Shown here one piece after another: positions 12,431 to 26,200 of a stretch of 64,000 bases of DNA (the stretch's first letter is position 1; the number at the start of each line of letters is the position of its first letter). The notes below the pieces were generated by a model. That model worked only from the letters and a program-made list of their open reading frames with translations, searched no databases and was not told where the DNA came from. A program made the position numbers and the translations under genes. This stretch comes from Pempheris klunzingeri (taxonomy: Eukaryota; Chordata; Actinopteri; Acropomatiformes; Pempheridae): contig NC_092014.1 in NCBI RefSeq assembly GCF_042242105.1, positions 6,669,874 to 6,733,873 of the forward strand. Reading direction: 5' to 3'.

Positions 12431-13289
12431 AAGCAGTATTTTCCTGGAGTCAGCGTTTTATGTTTCACCTCCTTGGAATTAAATATTTTTTTAAATTTTT
12501 ATATTTTGATTTAATCAAACTTCCATGTCAAGCAAGTTAAATCAGGCAGAAAGGTCATAAATAAACATATAATATACTTTTTTATCCTATTCTAATATCT
12601 ATTGTATTTCTTTATTTAAAGAAAAAAAAAACTTTCAGTCAAAATGATAAAACAAAAAAAAAGGAATACAAGTAACAAAACTCCTTCATCCTCTCAAAAC
12701 TTTAAAGGCCCCTCATATTAAAATTTACACCTGTATTTGAAGGTCCTACTAGAACAGATTTAAAAGATTATTTGTCTCATATCTGACACGACTGCTGCAG
12801 CTGTTTTCAGCATCTGTCTGCTCGCTCAACAGTCCACCGCTTTGCTTCCGCCTTCGACAACTTTGTGTTACCAGGAGCTGGCGTTGGTGAGGAAATAATG
12901 ATGAATCAGGAGGTTTTCAGTCCACCTGCTGTAGGGATGGAGGAGGTCACATGATCGACAGGTCCCCTCCTGACATCATAAGGGGAGCCAAATCTAAACG
13001 ACATGTTTCTCACACATTTACTGAAAGGTGGAGCAGGACAAAAAGAGAGCAGACGGTCTTCTCTGAGAGTTTGGCAGTCTCTAGACACTAGAAGCGTTTA
13101 GAAGACATTAAAAAGTGCATTTTGCATAATGTGGGACCTTTAACTGTATAAATGAGACATTATGAAATAGACTAGGCACCTTATCCTGATTGGCGTATTT
13201 CACAATTTAATGGTTATATTAAATATTTTGTATTTATGTACTCTTATTATTATTAAATACCAGTATTTGTTTCATATTAAACAGTATAG
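12431..13289. other. mmd2–radil spacer
   Basis: AT-rich spacer with A-runs near 12600–12660 and a more mixed stretch at 12790–13090. I see no exon, RNA gene or recognisable repeat. Confidence 0.5.
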
Positions 13290-13717
13290 ATGCCTCCATG
13301 TTGGCTCGTACCGCCGGTGTCCGCCAGGCGGCGCCGTCTCCGGCTGCCAGAGCAGGTGCGCCGAGGTGAGGCGGCGAGGAGAGCTCGGCTCTTTCCGTCG
13401 CTGCTCGGCTCTGAACCGCTGTGGATGTGGGAATGCGGTTGCCGGAGGCAGCGGGCATTGCTGGACACTCGGCGGAGATGTGCGCACAGACACCGGAGCC
13501 CTCAGCGGCTGGCTGTCGTCCAAGTTAAAGGGCTGTTTGGGGGGAATGTGGGTGGGAGCCCCGGACGGCTGTTTGTCGCTCGGAACAGAGCATCTGGGTC
13601 TTTCCCCCCCAACACACTCATTTTCCCGGGGATTTTCTACCTTGTCGGGAGAGACGGGAATGAGAGAGGAGCCAGGAAGGATTCCCCAGCACTATGGAGC
13701 CACGCATTGCAGGCAGC
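13290..13717 (+). promoter_or_regulatory. radil: radil CpG-rich promoter and non-coding exon 1
   Basis: This is the most CpG-dense stretch in the left half of the window and ends at a strong donor GTGAGT (13718). It precedes the first coding exon by 2.4 kb and has the position expected for a 5' UTR exon. It contains an ATG in strong context (ACTATGG, 13694) that opens a short upstream ORF rather than the main protein. The transcription start is not determinable. Long frames on both strands here reflect G+C richness, not a protein family. Confidence 0.6.
13694..13717 (+). other. radil: Upstream ORF start in radil exon 1
   Basis: The ATG at 13694 has A at -3 and G at +4. Spliced to exon 2 at the acceptor before 16128 it reads 8 codons from exon 1 and 4 from exon 2, then TGA at 16140–16142. 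This is 16 nt before the main ATG at 16159. It would be a 12-codon upstream ORF; whether it is used depends on the real transcription start. Confidence 0.45.
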
Positions 13718-15866
13718 GTGAGTACTAACGCAACAGACACCCAGGAGAGCCCCCAGGGGACTGGGCTTGTCACTGCCGGGATCACACCTCAACTTTTCCA
13801 GGACCTATTTTATCCACGAGTAGACGCGCCACAGCTTGTTCCAACCCTCGTAGTTTTAAAAAACACATATTTAATTACCACAGTTGAGTGTTCTGGTGTA
13901 GAAACAGTGTTTAGAGCTAATTGATAATTCATTGTGTGTGATGAGGAGCTCGTCCGCGGTCATTAGACACACCTGCCGCCCATTAGAGGCCGGGGCTGTT
14001 AGCTTTTAGTGCCGCGCCTGACGACTCATCAGCGGATTAATTTCTGAGGATTTTCTCCTGCCTTTGTTGCTACGGCGGTTGCTACTGACGACCACTGAGC
14101 CCAAAGTCGTAAACAGACGGCCGGACACGAAATAAAGGGCACATCCACAGTATCACAAGTTGTGTCCAGTTATTACCCAGCCTGTTAAAGGTGTCAGGTG
14201 TTTCTCCACGCAGGTTTTATTTCTGACCTTCTCCACGTCCAGACAAGGACAGACAGCATGTCAAAAGCTGCCTGAGGAGTTGCTCTCTCTGTGGCATGAT
14301 TACCAAATGTAACACTACCTCCTGGGTGACAAAACACAACCCACCAATGCAAAATTTAGGCCTCTCTGTGTTTCTTGATGTGTGTGTATGTGTAGACCCA
14401 GGATTGAGTTAACTGCGGCCAAGTAGCCAGATTACTGTGGATTAGCAGGCATTTAAAATAGTCACGTTATCCCACCAGTGCTTGCAGAGTCAGCTACAAC
14501 AACACCTTTCAGGCTGCCTGCCAAATATTTTGCTGAGAAGAAATGATGTACTGGGCAAAGTGGATAAATGCACAATCAAAAACAGACTGCATGAGGTGCC
14601 GCTTTCATCTGCTGACAAATCTGCTGTCACACCGGCTGTGAAATGTTGAGCTGCCTCCTGATGTAGCCTGCATGAAAGGTCTTCATCAGTCAAAAGAGTT
14701 CAGCCAAAGCCAGGAGTGAAGCGTGACTCACCTACTGCAGGGACATGGGCTGGAAACAAACCTGTTTATTGAGATAAAATGCATGACCTGGATGCAGGCA
14801 GCTGGGAGGAAGAAAAAAAAAATGCAGTTAGTACACTTGCAAGGGAAGCAATGCAACAACAGACAGAGGCAGCGATATGCAAAAATACAAAATATTTGAA
14901 ATTCATGGATTGACAGAAAAATATTTGTTGGTTCCAGCTTTTCCAATGTGATGACTTCCTGCTATCCTTTGTTTTTATATTTTATTTGTAAAGAAAATGG
15001 TTGTTTTGGACTGTTGGTCAGACTAAATAAGCAATCTGAAGATGTCATGTTAGGCTGAGAGAACTTTTGATTAAAAAATCCAAAAAATGAAATTGAAAAG
15101 CATTAAAGAAATAAGTCCTTAGTTTGTCGACGAAAACAAATTTTTGCATTTAAAAGGTGCAAAATGGCTTTCCAATGAATTTTCTAAAGAATTTAAAGTG
15201 AACCAGTCCTGTGTTGTGGTATGTTAAATACTGGATTTCAATGTCATATTTCCTATTGTTGGTAATTAATTAATAACAGTTTGATTTAAAAAAAAAAAAA
15301 AGAAAAGAAAAGATTTAGAGCTCCTAAAAGATTAGATGCACTGTAATTAAACCAATTCAAATCTGAAGTCAAAGGTCCATATGTGAATAAATTCGCTACC
15401 AGTTATCAACTACAGACACAACTGCGTTTTTAAAAAAGAAGTTTTCTATGTAAAAATCCACTTTTTATTTGGAGGTTTGGCCTTGATATGAACTATGCTG
15501 ATGGTTCCCAAGTCAATAAATGTCTTTGGCAGGCGATGATGTGATGTTGATTTGCAATTTTGGCTGTGAAAACTACTTACTTCTGTCAAGACATCATTAA
15601 AAAGCTAAAAGCCACATTAACATAATATGAATTCCTGATGATCTGGAAAAGAAGCTAACCTCAGTGATCCAGGACTCAGTGGGGACTCCTCAGTTTTGCT
15701 TTAAACTGGCATTAACCTCTTCTTTTTTTTGCTTCTCCAGTGTGAAAGGTGACAGTGAAATGAAATGCAAAGCATCTGACTTTCAACTGTAAAGGTTTAC
15801 CTGGTGCTAACGCACATAGGAGTGATAATACGTGAGCACATCAAGGTACTTGCCCGAAGTGCGCGT

Positions 15867-15900
<34 letters not shown>

Positions 15901-16127
15901 AAACAGTTTTTGTTATTTATCTGTTCATTATGAATATGTTTTACACAAAATAGATTTAGAGTAGATTTTCTTTACCTTCCAGATCTACAAATGTTTCACA
16001 AGTAAGTGTGACATGAAGCGGTGTGTCATTCATCACAGTGCATGGGCTTTTTCATACGAGTGTGTGTGTGTGAAGGTGTACGATGAATTTACATAAAACA
16101 TTTAAAATGTGTTTCCTGGCTCACCAG
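13718..16127 (+). other. radil intron 1
   Basis: This is mostly unique AT-rich sequence with A-runs at about 15286–15315 and a (CA)n tract at 15867–15896. I see no exon, RNA gene or clear mobile element. Confidence 0.55.
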
Positions 16128-16158
16128 TTGTGGAGTTTGTGAAGCCAACAGCAGCAAC

Positions 16159-19100
16159 ATGTTCTACGGTTCTTCCTCTGGGGCCAGTATGTCCCTGCCG
16201 TCCAAGAGCCGCCTGAAGCGCCAGAGCCGGACCTTCACACAGGTACACACACACACACACAGACACTGGCATTTTTGTCAGATCTCAAGAGACCTTCTTA
16301 GTTGAATAAAGGTCAAATTAAATGATGAAGAGAAAGACTCTCTAGCAAGCTTTAATACATTATTTTAGTGATGTGCTTGGCTTTAACATGTTGTACGACA
16401 TAGAAGTGGACGCTGCTTCTTGGTCTGAAAATTGAAGCAGATGTGGAAATACCGCAAACCAGCATTCTTTCGAATGGCCAACAGGGGGCGACTGTGCAAA
16501 ATTATGTCCAGTTGTATGGAAGCCAATGAGAAAATGAGCTCAGTTCACGTTTGGTTCATTACTTCAGTAAACCCTTTCCTAAGGAGTTTATGGTCTCATT
16601 CGCTAGTTCACAGTCAGGATGTTCATGTAGTAAATTATGGTCCCATTTAGAGTAAAATGGACAATAAAGTAGGATCTGATTTAGGGCAGCACTACTTTGT
16701 GATTTACTAATCAGAGGCTGTATTTGTGAAATACACCTCACTTTTGGCTCCAGAAAACAAAAATGGCGACGTCTATTAAGCCAAACTCAAGGCTACAAAA
16801 CGGTGCTCCACAAACCAATGGATAACATCACGGGGGCTCCGTTCACTGCTTATATACAGTATGCCATATTGGCGCTTTTCCACTAGTACCTACTCGGCTC
16901 GACTCGACTCCACACGGTTTGGTTGGTTTTCCATTACAATTGAGTACCACCTCAATGTGGGTGGGCTCATCATAGCAAGGCGAGCCGAAACTCCTCTGAC
17001 GTCATTTGTATGCGACACAATACACAACACACAACACTACTAAGAACTCGTTGGACCACGGTGTTGGTTTACGTGCAGCCATTTTCCACGTTTCACTTTT
17101 CGCTAAATGATAAAAACGCCCGGTCGCTGTTGCCAGGGTTTTACAAATGGCGGGCTCATGACTCATCCAGTGACATCACTCCCTGGCCAATCAGTGGCCT
17201 GCAGTATGTTGACGTCACATTTTCAGCTTGACTCAGCTCGCTTGGAATCCCGGCCGAGGAGGTACTAAAATAGTACTACTAGTACTATCGCTAGTGGAAA
17301 CACATAAAGGTCGAGTCGAGCCGAGTAGGTACCAGTGGAAAAGCGCCATAAGGTCTCTACTGAAGTCCAGCCATGCAGTTTTGTTTTTATTTGCTGTGGT
17401 TTTGTGATATCTTAAATGGATTATTCTGTGTTACACTGACACTTTTTCACACTAGCAGTGTGACTGTAGGAGTGGCAGTGTTGGTCCTGACTGAAATATC
17501 TGTGCTTCTACTGGATGGATAGGCACGAAAGTTTGCACAGACATTCATGGTCTCCAAAGGATGAATTCGACTGACTTTTGCGATTCACTGACTTTTCTCT
17601 GGTGTCACATTTGGGGTTTTGAGTCAAATGTCTCAACAACCATTGGATGGATTACCATGCAATTGGGATCAGACATTCATGTTACCCGCAGGATGAACTA
17701 TAATAACTTTGGTGATCCTAAGTCAAAATTTTAATTGTCCAATACTTTGGACAGCTGTATTTTGTGTTTAAAGCTATAATTAGCAAATGTGAACATGCTA
17801 ACACGCTAAACTAAACCAAAAAGCCAGAGAGCCAGTCAACAATCTTTTTTTTATAGTTTCACTGTACAGTTGGTTGATATTGTTTTGTGTACACATTACG
17901 GATAGTACACAAGACAATAATAAGCAATCTGTTGAACCCATGAAAAGGTATATGTTTGTTGTTGTTCTATGTTTTCTTATGGTCGACAAATCCCATGAAA
18001 AGAGCAAAACCCACGATTTGTGCTCTCTGGCTTTTCCTTTATTGTCTGTGTCACAAATATGTAGTGTTGTTCTAAAAAGGTTGTGTGCTACGGTTCCCCT
18101 CTTTACTCTCAGTCTTGTTTAAATGTAATTTTCTAATGCTGTGAGCACATTGTTTACACCTTCAGACTACTGGGATGGTGAGAGAAATCTCAAAGGTGGA
18201 TATCTCTACACCCTGGCAAATAAAATCAAAACAGTCTGAATGGCTGGATATAACTGGAGGCATATATGCCTTTTGTGATTTGGTGAACTAACCCTTTAAT
18301 ATACACTATATGGAGAAAAGTATTTGGCCACAACTGTTAATTATTGAATTCAGGTGTTTCAATCAGACCCCTTGCCACAGGTGTATAAAGTCAATCACCT
18401 AGTCATGCAGTCTCCATATGCAAACATTTGTGATGCAAAATGGATCGCTCTGAAGAGCTCAGTGACTTCATGCGTGGTACTGTGATAGCATGCCACCTCT
18501 GCAATAAGACGGTTCATGAAATTTCATCCCTGCTGGATATTCCACGGTCAACTGTAAGTGATATTGTTAGAAAGTGGAAGCAATTGGGAACAACAGCAAC
18601 TCAGCCACGAAGTGGTAGGCCACGTAAAATCACAGAGCAGGAGTCAGTGGATGCTGAGGCGCACAGTGCGCAGAAATCGCCAACTTTCTGCAGAGTCAAT
18701 AGCTACAGAGCTCCAAACTTCATGTGGCCTTCAGATTAGCTTAAGAACAGTGCGTAGAGAGCTTCATGGAATGAGTTTCCATGGCCGAGCAGCTGCATCC
18801 AAGCCTAACATCACCAAGGGCAATGCAAAGCGTTGGATGCAGCGGTGTAAAGCAGCCGCCACTGGACTCTAGAGCAGTGGAGACGTGTTCTCTGGAGTGA
18901 TGAATCACACGGATGAGTCTGGGTTTGGTGGTTGCCAGGAGAACAGTACTTGCCTGACTGCATTGTGCCAAGTGTAAAGTTTGGTGGAGGGGGCCTGCAC
19001 AGAGTCCTGACCTCAACCCGTTAGAACACCTTTGGGATGAATTAGAGCGGAGACTGAGAGCCAGGCCTTTTTGCTTTCCCAGAAGAGTTGAGGCTGTTAT

Positions 19101-20194
19101 AACTGCAAAGGGTGGGCCAACTCCATATTAAACCCTACAGATTAAGAATGGGGTGTCATTAAAGTTCATGTGCGTGTAAAGGCAGACGTCCGAATACTTT
19201 TGTCCATATAGTTTACAGAAACATACAGTATGTTGTATATTATGTCTGTGATAAAATGGCCCTGCAGGACATTCATTATTTTTTGTCTCTTCACCAGGTC
19301 CTGTACCGCACTCTGAGTTACAGAGACCGCGTCCCAGTAGAAACAGGAACAAACACTCGTGGGGACCGGCGCTCGACGACTGAACCCCCAGAGCGACCAG
19401 CGGACGACCCAGCTGAACTCTCCACGCAGAGCTCGGCCCCTGGGGTGCTGAAGATCTTTGGAGATGAAATCTGTGCCGGTGCCAACTACAAGAGTGTCCT
19501 GGCCACGCCACGCTCCAGCGCACAGGAACTGGTCAAAGAGGCACTCGAGCGCTACTCGCTCAACAAGAATGCTGCCCACTCTTACGTCCTGTGCGACGTG
19601 ATCGGGCGTCTGGAGGGGGGAGGCGGAATAGGAGGAGGGGGGTGGCGAACTGAATGCCTGCGAGCGATGGGGGACAATGAAAAGCCGCTGTTGCTCCAAG
19701 AGTTGTGGAAACCCAGAGAGGGACACGCTCGCAGATTTGAGCTGCGCAGGAGAGCAGAGGTAGAGGAACTAAACGCCAAGGAGAAGGATACCATCACTGC
19801 TGGTAAGGAAACACACAAAGATGAACACACACACACATATAGACAGACAGGTACACACATGGACAGGCTCACGCACATACACACACAGCAGATGGTCTAA
19901 TTCCCTTCCTTGCTTGACATGTCAAACTCAGCAGAAAAGCACAGCTCGTTACCTCTTCTGCAGTGAGAGTGTGTGTGAGTGTGTGTGAGTGTGTGAGAGT
20001 GTGTGAGAGTGTGTGAGTGTGTGTGAGTGTGTGTAGAGTTGCAGAATAAGAGCTTTTGTCACAGTTATTATCCTGTGGAGAAGAGATTGTTCCTGGTTGA
20101 TTACCAGTGTTTTTTAAATGGAAATGGTGAAGACAGCGCTCCATTTGGGTTTTTATTAGATATACACACACTTGCATGTGCTATTGAGCACTTC

Positions 20195-20240
<46 letters not shown>

Positions 20241-23200
20241 TGCACAGTTGCACACACAATCAGTGCAGTTGGAAATGCACAGACAGCTGATCGATTGATT
20301 GATTGAGTGAAAGCTGAATCCTTTGCGACCGGAGGTGTGGATGGGTCTGGGCACTCTAGTGTTTTTATGAATGACACATTTCTACTACAGTGAGGCAATA
20401 TCGTTTTCCTACTGAAGTACGTGCACATGACTGTACTGCCTCACACCTGAACTGTGTGCACTCAAGTGATGCTACAGTTTCTGGAAGAGATTCATCCTGT
20501 TCTGTAGACAGATTTTAATAGGTGACGTTTGAACAAATTGCACAAATTCATTGAACTGCTGTGACTTTGCATCTGCAATGCAGTAATATGAATCAGTGTC
20601 TGTGTGAATGTGTGTGTTTTGGAACTATGAAGTGACCTTTAGGTAAATCAGTGTACTGATATATGAAAAGTTGCACGCACACACACAACCCTGTGCATCC
20701 TTTGGAGGACATTTATAAACACCCAGTTAGTGCACAGTGAGACAGAGCACATATTTTCAGCCTCACACTCGCATTGCACGCATTGTACTTTGCAGCCACA
20801 CTAACATTTCTCATGAAGCATGCCAGGGTTTACTGGTTGCTATGTCAACTTCTGTGGTAGAGCCAGAGAGTCAGTCAACAATGTTTTTTTTATGGTTTCA
20901 CAGTACAGTTGGTTGATATTGTCTTGTGTACACATTTCAGACATTACACAAGACAATATTAACCAGTTAAAGCCATGAAAAGGAATATGTTTGGTGTTAT
21001 TCTATGTTCTCATATGGTCAACAAATCCCATGAAAAGAGCAAAACCCATGATATGTTAGACCATTTCTCACAGCTCTCTTTCCTTAACTGTCTGTGTCAC
21101 AAATATATAGTTTGGTTCTAAAAAGGTTGAGTTGAGGGTCATGGTTCCCTCCTTTGCTTGTGTGGATTACAAGGTCATTATAGTTGAAGGGAAACTTTCT
21201 TCTGCTTTTTATGTTGATGTCCAATCAGTGTTGATGGTAAATGTAGTTCATTGAAGGAATAAATATCTCAGTGCGTGCTACATTGACTGAGAAAGCTGAG
21301 CTATCCTGCTTGCAGAGCCATGCTGGCAGTGCCAGCATTTACCATGATGCATTGCCCATGCTGAAATCCATTGTAGCAGAACAGGCTAATTAGCTGACCT
21401 GACAGAGCCTGAAGTTTTTCCTGGTCACTGACGACTCAAATGACATCACTGATTAGCAGGAAGTACAACAAATTAGGCAGCAGGAGAAGTCAGTTTTCTT
21501 GGTCAATATAGCATAAATTGAGGTATTTATTTCTTCATTTGCGCACCTTTACCAACAACAGTGATTGGACTCCTACATAAAATGTGGCAAAGTTACCCTT
21601 TAACTAAAATATAAACTAAAAACTAAAAGTAGGTGTGAAAAAAACATTTTAGTTAACTGAAATAAAAATTAAAACTAGACGAGAAAAAACAAGTTGCTGT
21701 TTTGCTTTTTTCATCTGATTTGTTCACAGTAACATTTCAGTTACAGTTTAACAACTGCATCTCGATCCTCTTTTGTATAGTGTGCCTCATGGGATAAAAC
21801 TTATTTAACTAATACATAATAATTTCATTTTCACACTAACCTTTTCTTTTTTTGTTATAGTGTTTACAAAACTCACCAACCCTGGAGTCTCTTTCTCTTC
21901 TCTGTCTGTCACATGTTCTCTCTCCCCTGGTGTATGTGTGAGCGTGCATGCACACGTGTGAATTGTGTGTACTGTTAAACACACATTTTACAATGAGATA
22001 GCACTTTAAAGGTACGGTAGGATTTTCATGAAGTACACAAACGCATCACAGCCAAATTAATTGTATTGTCAACCTTCAGTGATACAGTAAACATTTACCT
22101 ATTCTGTTGCCTTCAATTTCACCTGCCACTGACGGAGTGAGAAAACTATTTGGATTAATTATAAAATCAAAGACAAAAGCACCAGAATAGACCCAAATGA
22201 AAGCACAAATAAGACGCTAAGACGAAGACATAGTTTGTAATATAGTTGGTAATGAAAAAAATGAGAGTTGCCAACTCAGGCAACACATTATCCTGCTAAT
22301 TTGACAGTGATATAATCGAGGGGAAAATCCTGTACCTCATACCTTTTTAACTGTGTATCTCTTCTTACTAAGTGCTGATGGGACTCACTAGAAGCACCAC
22401 AGACACCTTTTTTTGCTTCACAGTGCATGTGTGTCCTGTGGTGTGCGGCTGGTATATGTGTATATGGGGGTTATTCTGTGCTTGGTGTTTTGGTGAGGGG
22501 TTGTTTTCTCAGGCCCTCCACCCTTCGTAACCACTCCCACCCTGCTGTAGGGCCCAAAACCTCCCAATTCCTGGCGGCTCTAATGGGCCGGTCTGGGCTG
22601 GGCAAACACAGGAGCTCCCCCCTGCGGTCTGGTCGAGCGGTACAGTCCAGCTCTAAAGGTGGGGACTGGCCTCAGGTAGGGTGGCTGTCAGTCATTGCCA
22701 TGGAGGCCACCACTACCAGCGTTGTCACCAGCGCCACCCCCATTGCCAGTGGTTCAACCAGTGTGTGTGTTGATGTGTAAATTTGTGTGAGCCATCGCAT
22801 GGCCTCAAAGTCAAGTCATGAGGAGCTGCTCAGTTCACCTTTCATCAGGTTCACTGTTGTCCGCCACACGTGCTGCTCCATCCAGCACCATTTACCTCAT
22901 CCGACTAGTTTGTTTAACTCGGTTTCCACTCAGCTCACACATGACTGTTCTCACTCACTCACGAGCCAAACATACATGCTGACAATGCACGTCACATTTA
23001 AGTACACTTTCTTCATATTTTCCACTCCTTTTACCTTTCTTTTCTTTTGTGTCCTCAACCTCTCTCCCTCCCTCCCTCCTGCCTCCTCCTTTTGCTCCTT
23101 TTTATTATTCTCCACCTGTTCTTCCTCTTGCCCTTCTCTCTCTCTCCCTCTGTGTAGATATTAATGCTCAGGCTCGTAAGCTCCAGAGGAACAGGGCTAA

Positions 23201-26200
23201 GGGGACACTGACCCTGCCCCGGTCCAGCAACTCATCCTTCTGCCGCAGCCTCAGCGAGACCAGCCTCAACCAGGTGGGTGCTCACACTGAAGCCCAGTGA
23301 GGATGACAGGTTATTCATGGAACTGTTACCAACCCGTCTTAAACCCTGAATGCATGTTTCTTTGTGTGTGCATGCCTCTGCAGCTGGGAGTGGGAGACGA
23401 GCCCAAGCGTTATTACTCTACCCTGCCAGGGCCCTTAAGGGGTCGAGAACGTGAGGCGGCCTCCAGCAACCGCAGGAAAGAGGAGGGGAGTCAGGGAGGA
23501 GGGGTGAGGCACTCGCTTTACCAGTCCCCACACCTCCTGCTGCTACAGGGATACAATCGGCAGGTGAGGATGGGGAAGAAATTCATGTGTGAGACCTCCA
23601 ATATGTCTGATTATGGGATATTTATTGTGCTGTGTGTTGCAGGACTGTTTGGTGTACCTGCTGAATAGAGAGCAGCACACAGTTGGTCAGGAGACGCCAT
23701 CGGCTCGTCCCAACATCTGCCTCTTTTCTCCCGACATCCTGCCCCTCCACTGCCGCCTGCGCCGAGTCCCCGCACCCCGTCGTCATGCCAACAACAACAA
23801 CAAGGGAGAAGAGCTGGCTGAGAGTCAGCGGTTCTGCGTTGCCGTTGAGCCAGTGCTTCACGCTACAGTCCTGGTGAACTTTTCCCGCTGTGAGCGCTCC
23901 ACCACGCTGCGACATGGCGACCTCCTTTCATTCGGAGCACATTACATCTTCCTGTACAAGGACCCCACGGGGGCCAAGCCTTTGCCCGCTCAGACCTTGG
24001 CACGCCTTCGCTCTCTGGGGCAGCTTTACGATGCCGGGGCAGAGGAGGGAGAGGGCGGTGCTCAGACTTGTAAGATGTGCGGCTCTGTGCTGAAGGACAG
24101 AGCAGCACAGGCATCAAGTGCTCCTGCAGTGAGACGCAGCTTCAAACCTCACCTGGTAAAACCCCGCAGCGGGGGGATGGCAGCAGGAGGGCCCCTTAGT
24201 TTGTCGGGAGGGGAAGGAGGCGGAAGAGGAGGACAGAAAAGAAGGCTACAGCTGGAGTTTGACCAGTCTCATGAAGACCAGCTGTTGAACAGGATTGTGT
24301 CTCTCATAGAACCTGGAGGTCTGTGCTCTCATTTACAAAATGATAGAGAACATAAGATGTCAGTTTATACTAAGCAATGCTTTCATTTCAGTGGATTTAT
24401 TGTGTTACAATTAAAAGGTTATTAGTTATTAGTCCTGTGGTCACCTGCTACAGTACATACAGTGAAAGTTCATGGAATTTTATTTGTTTTGCTCAAAGCA
24501 GTAAAAATGACTTTTTACAGTTTTTTTGTAACATTGTAAATTTCGCAGCCAAAATGAGACAGAACAACAATGGGAAGGCTAGAATGAGGTCATGATGAAC
24601 GCAGGGTGCAGTCGGCCCTTTAGGACTGAGACAAAAACCAAAAAAGAAAAGTCTCTTTCACAATTCATCCATTGTTTTACACTCTTGTTTATCTGTAGGC
24701 GGTGTGTATAGTAATGTGTTCATGTAAAGGTCCATAGAAAAGTTCTATATGAAAAATTCGAAAGCAACATCTCTTTCCAGAACCGATGTCCTCGTTATTC
24801 CAGATAATCCACAGCCTGCACTGTCAGCTGTTTTCATAGGGACCATTTCCTCAGCTGAAAGTAGTTCAAGTTATTTTTTGTTCTTTAAACTAATTTTCGA
24901 AATCTGTGAGCTGAATGATTAGATAGATACCACTAGTGATAAATGAGACAATATATTTTTTCACAACTTGCTTGTCGTGACCCTTTAAACCCCCTCACAG
25001 GAGATGACCATAAGCTGACGCCTGCCTACCTGCTGTGTCTGTGCATACAACACTCTGCCTCAACCTTCCCGCCTGGGAGTTTTGGAAAACTGCTGCTCAA
25101 GATTGTCAGACGAATCCAGACCATCGCATGGGTCAGTGTCTGCCTGTCTGTCTGCCTGTCTCTCTGTGTGTCTTTGTCTCGTTGGTGTTTTGGTCTCTGT
25201 TTAAGATGACCTCATGCGGAGAGAAACTGGTCAGCCGTGCCAGGTCAGGTGAATAGTTAAACAGGGCTGCATATCACATGTTTTGTACTGTATTGCACAC
25301 ACGCACACAGGATATTCCTTTCTATCTGTACTACAAATTGTCTGTCTCCATATCAACATCTGCCAAAATGAATCGTTGAAACTATTAGTCAATGAGACAG
25401 AATGTGAATGGACAGCAACTCTAAAATTCAGTTAATCAATTAAGTTGTTCAATGAAGCAGAGCTGCTAAACCTTTGCTGGCTCCAGTTTCTCAAATATGA
25501 AGATTCAGGAGATAACGACTTAAACAATAGCCACGCTTTTAAAAGGTCGTGTAAAGCAGTAATAAATATACGTCCTGAGTATTCAGAGAAAAATATGTTA
25601 TTAACCACTGGGCCAAATTTGATCAATTTAAAAAAAAAAAGACCAAATAAGTAAATGTAGGTTTCTAAAAACAAGCAGCATTTCTCTGCTCTGAAACACT
25701 CAGGGTGTGTCTGCTGAAGGCGCCGAAACCTGGAAGTCTGTATTGAAACCACACCCACCATCCACCATGCTGTTTGCTCCATCTCCCTCCTCGTTTGTCT
25801 GTTTTAATCTGTTCATTCTTCATTCATTCCTAGAAAACAAAAATGATGAAAAATGTTTCAACTGTGCAACCGGTAAACTCCACAATTCAGCACTACATGG
25901 CTCAGTCTTTTCACGTTTTCAGCAGTTATATCCCGACATGTTTAATGTTTTGTTTAGACACAAATCTCTGCATTTGCTACACACTGACTTAAAATGCACA
26001 AAATTTGCGTCATGCAGTAGCGTCGCCTCTCTTTTCCCCTGAAGGCCTGTTTTATTTCTCTACAAGTGTATAACCTTTTTATATTAGCAGAGGTGGTTTC
26101 AGATTAAGTGGTCGACTTCTGCTCTAAAACACTGCGGGAAACCCTGAATGTGGTATGACCTAGCTCGTTTTATTCAAAGACGTTACAGGTGTTGCCGAAA

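Noticed and set aside
23589-24425. 278-codon open frame as a single-exon gene
   Set aside because: It is radil exon 6 (23643–24318) read through both splice sites; the ends outside the exon show no similarity.
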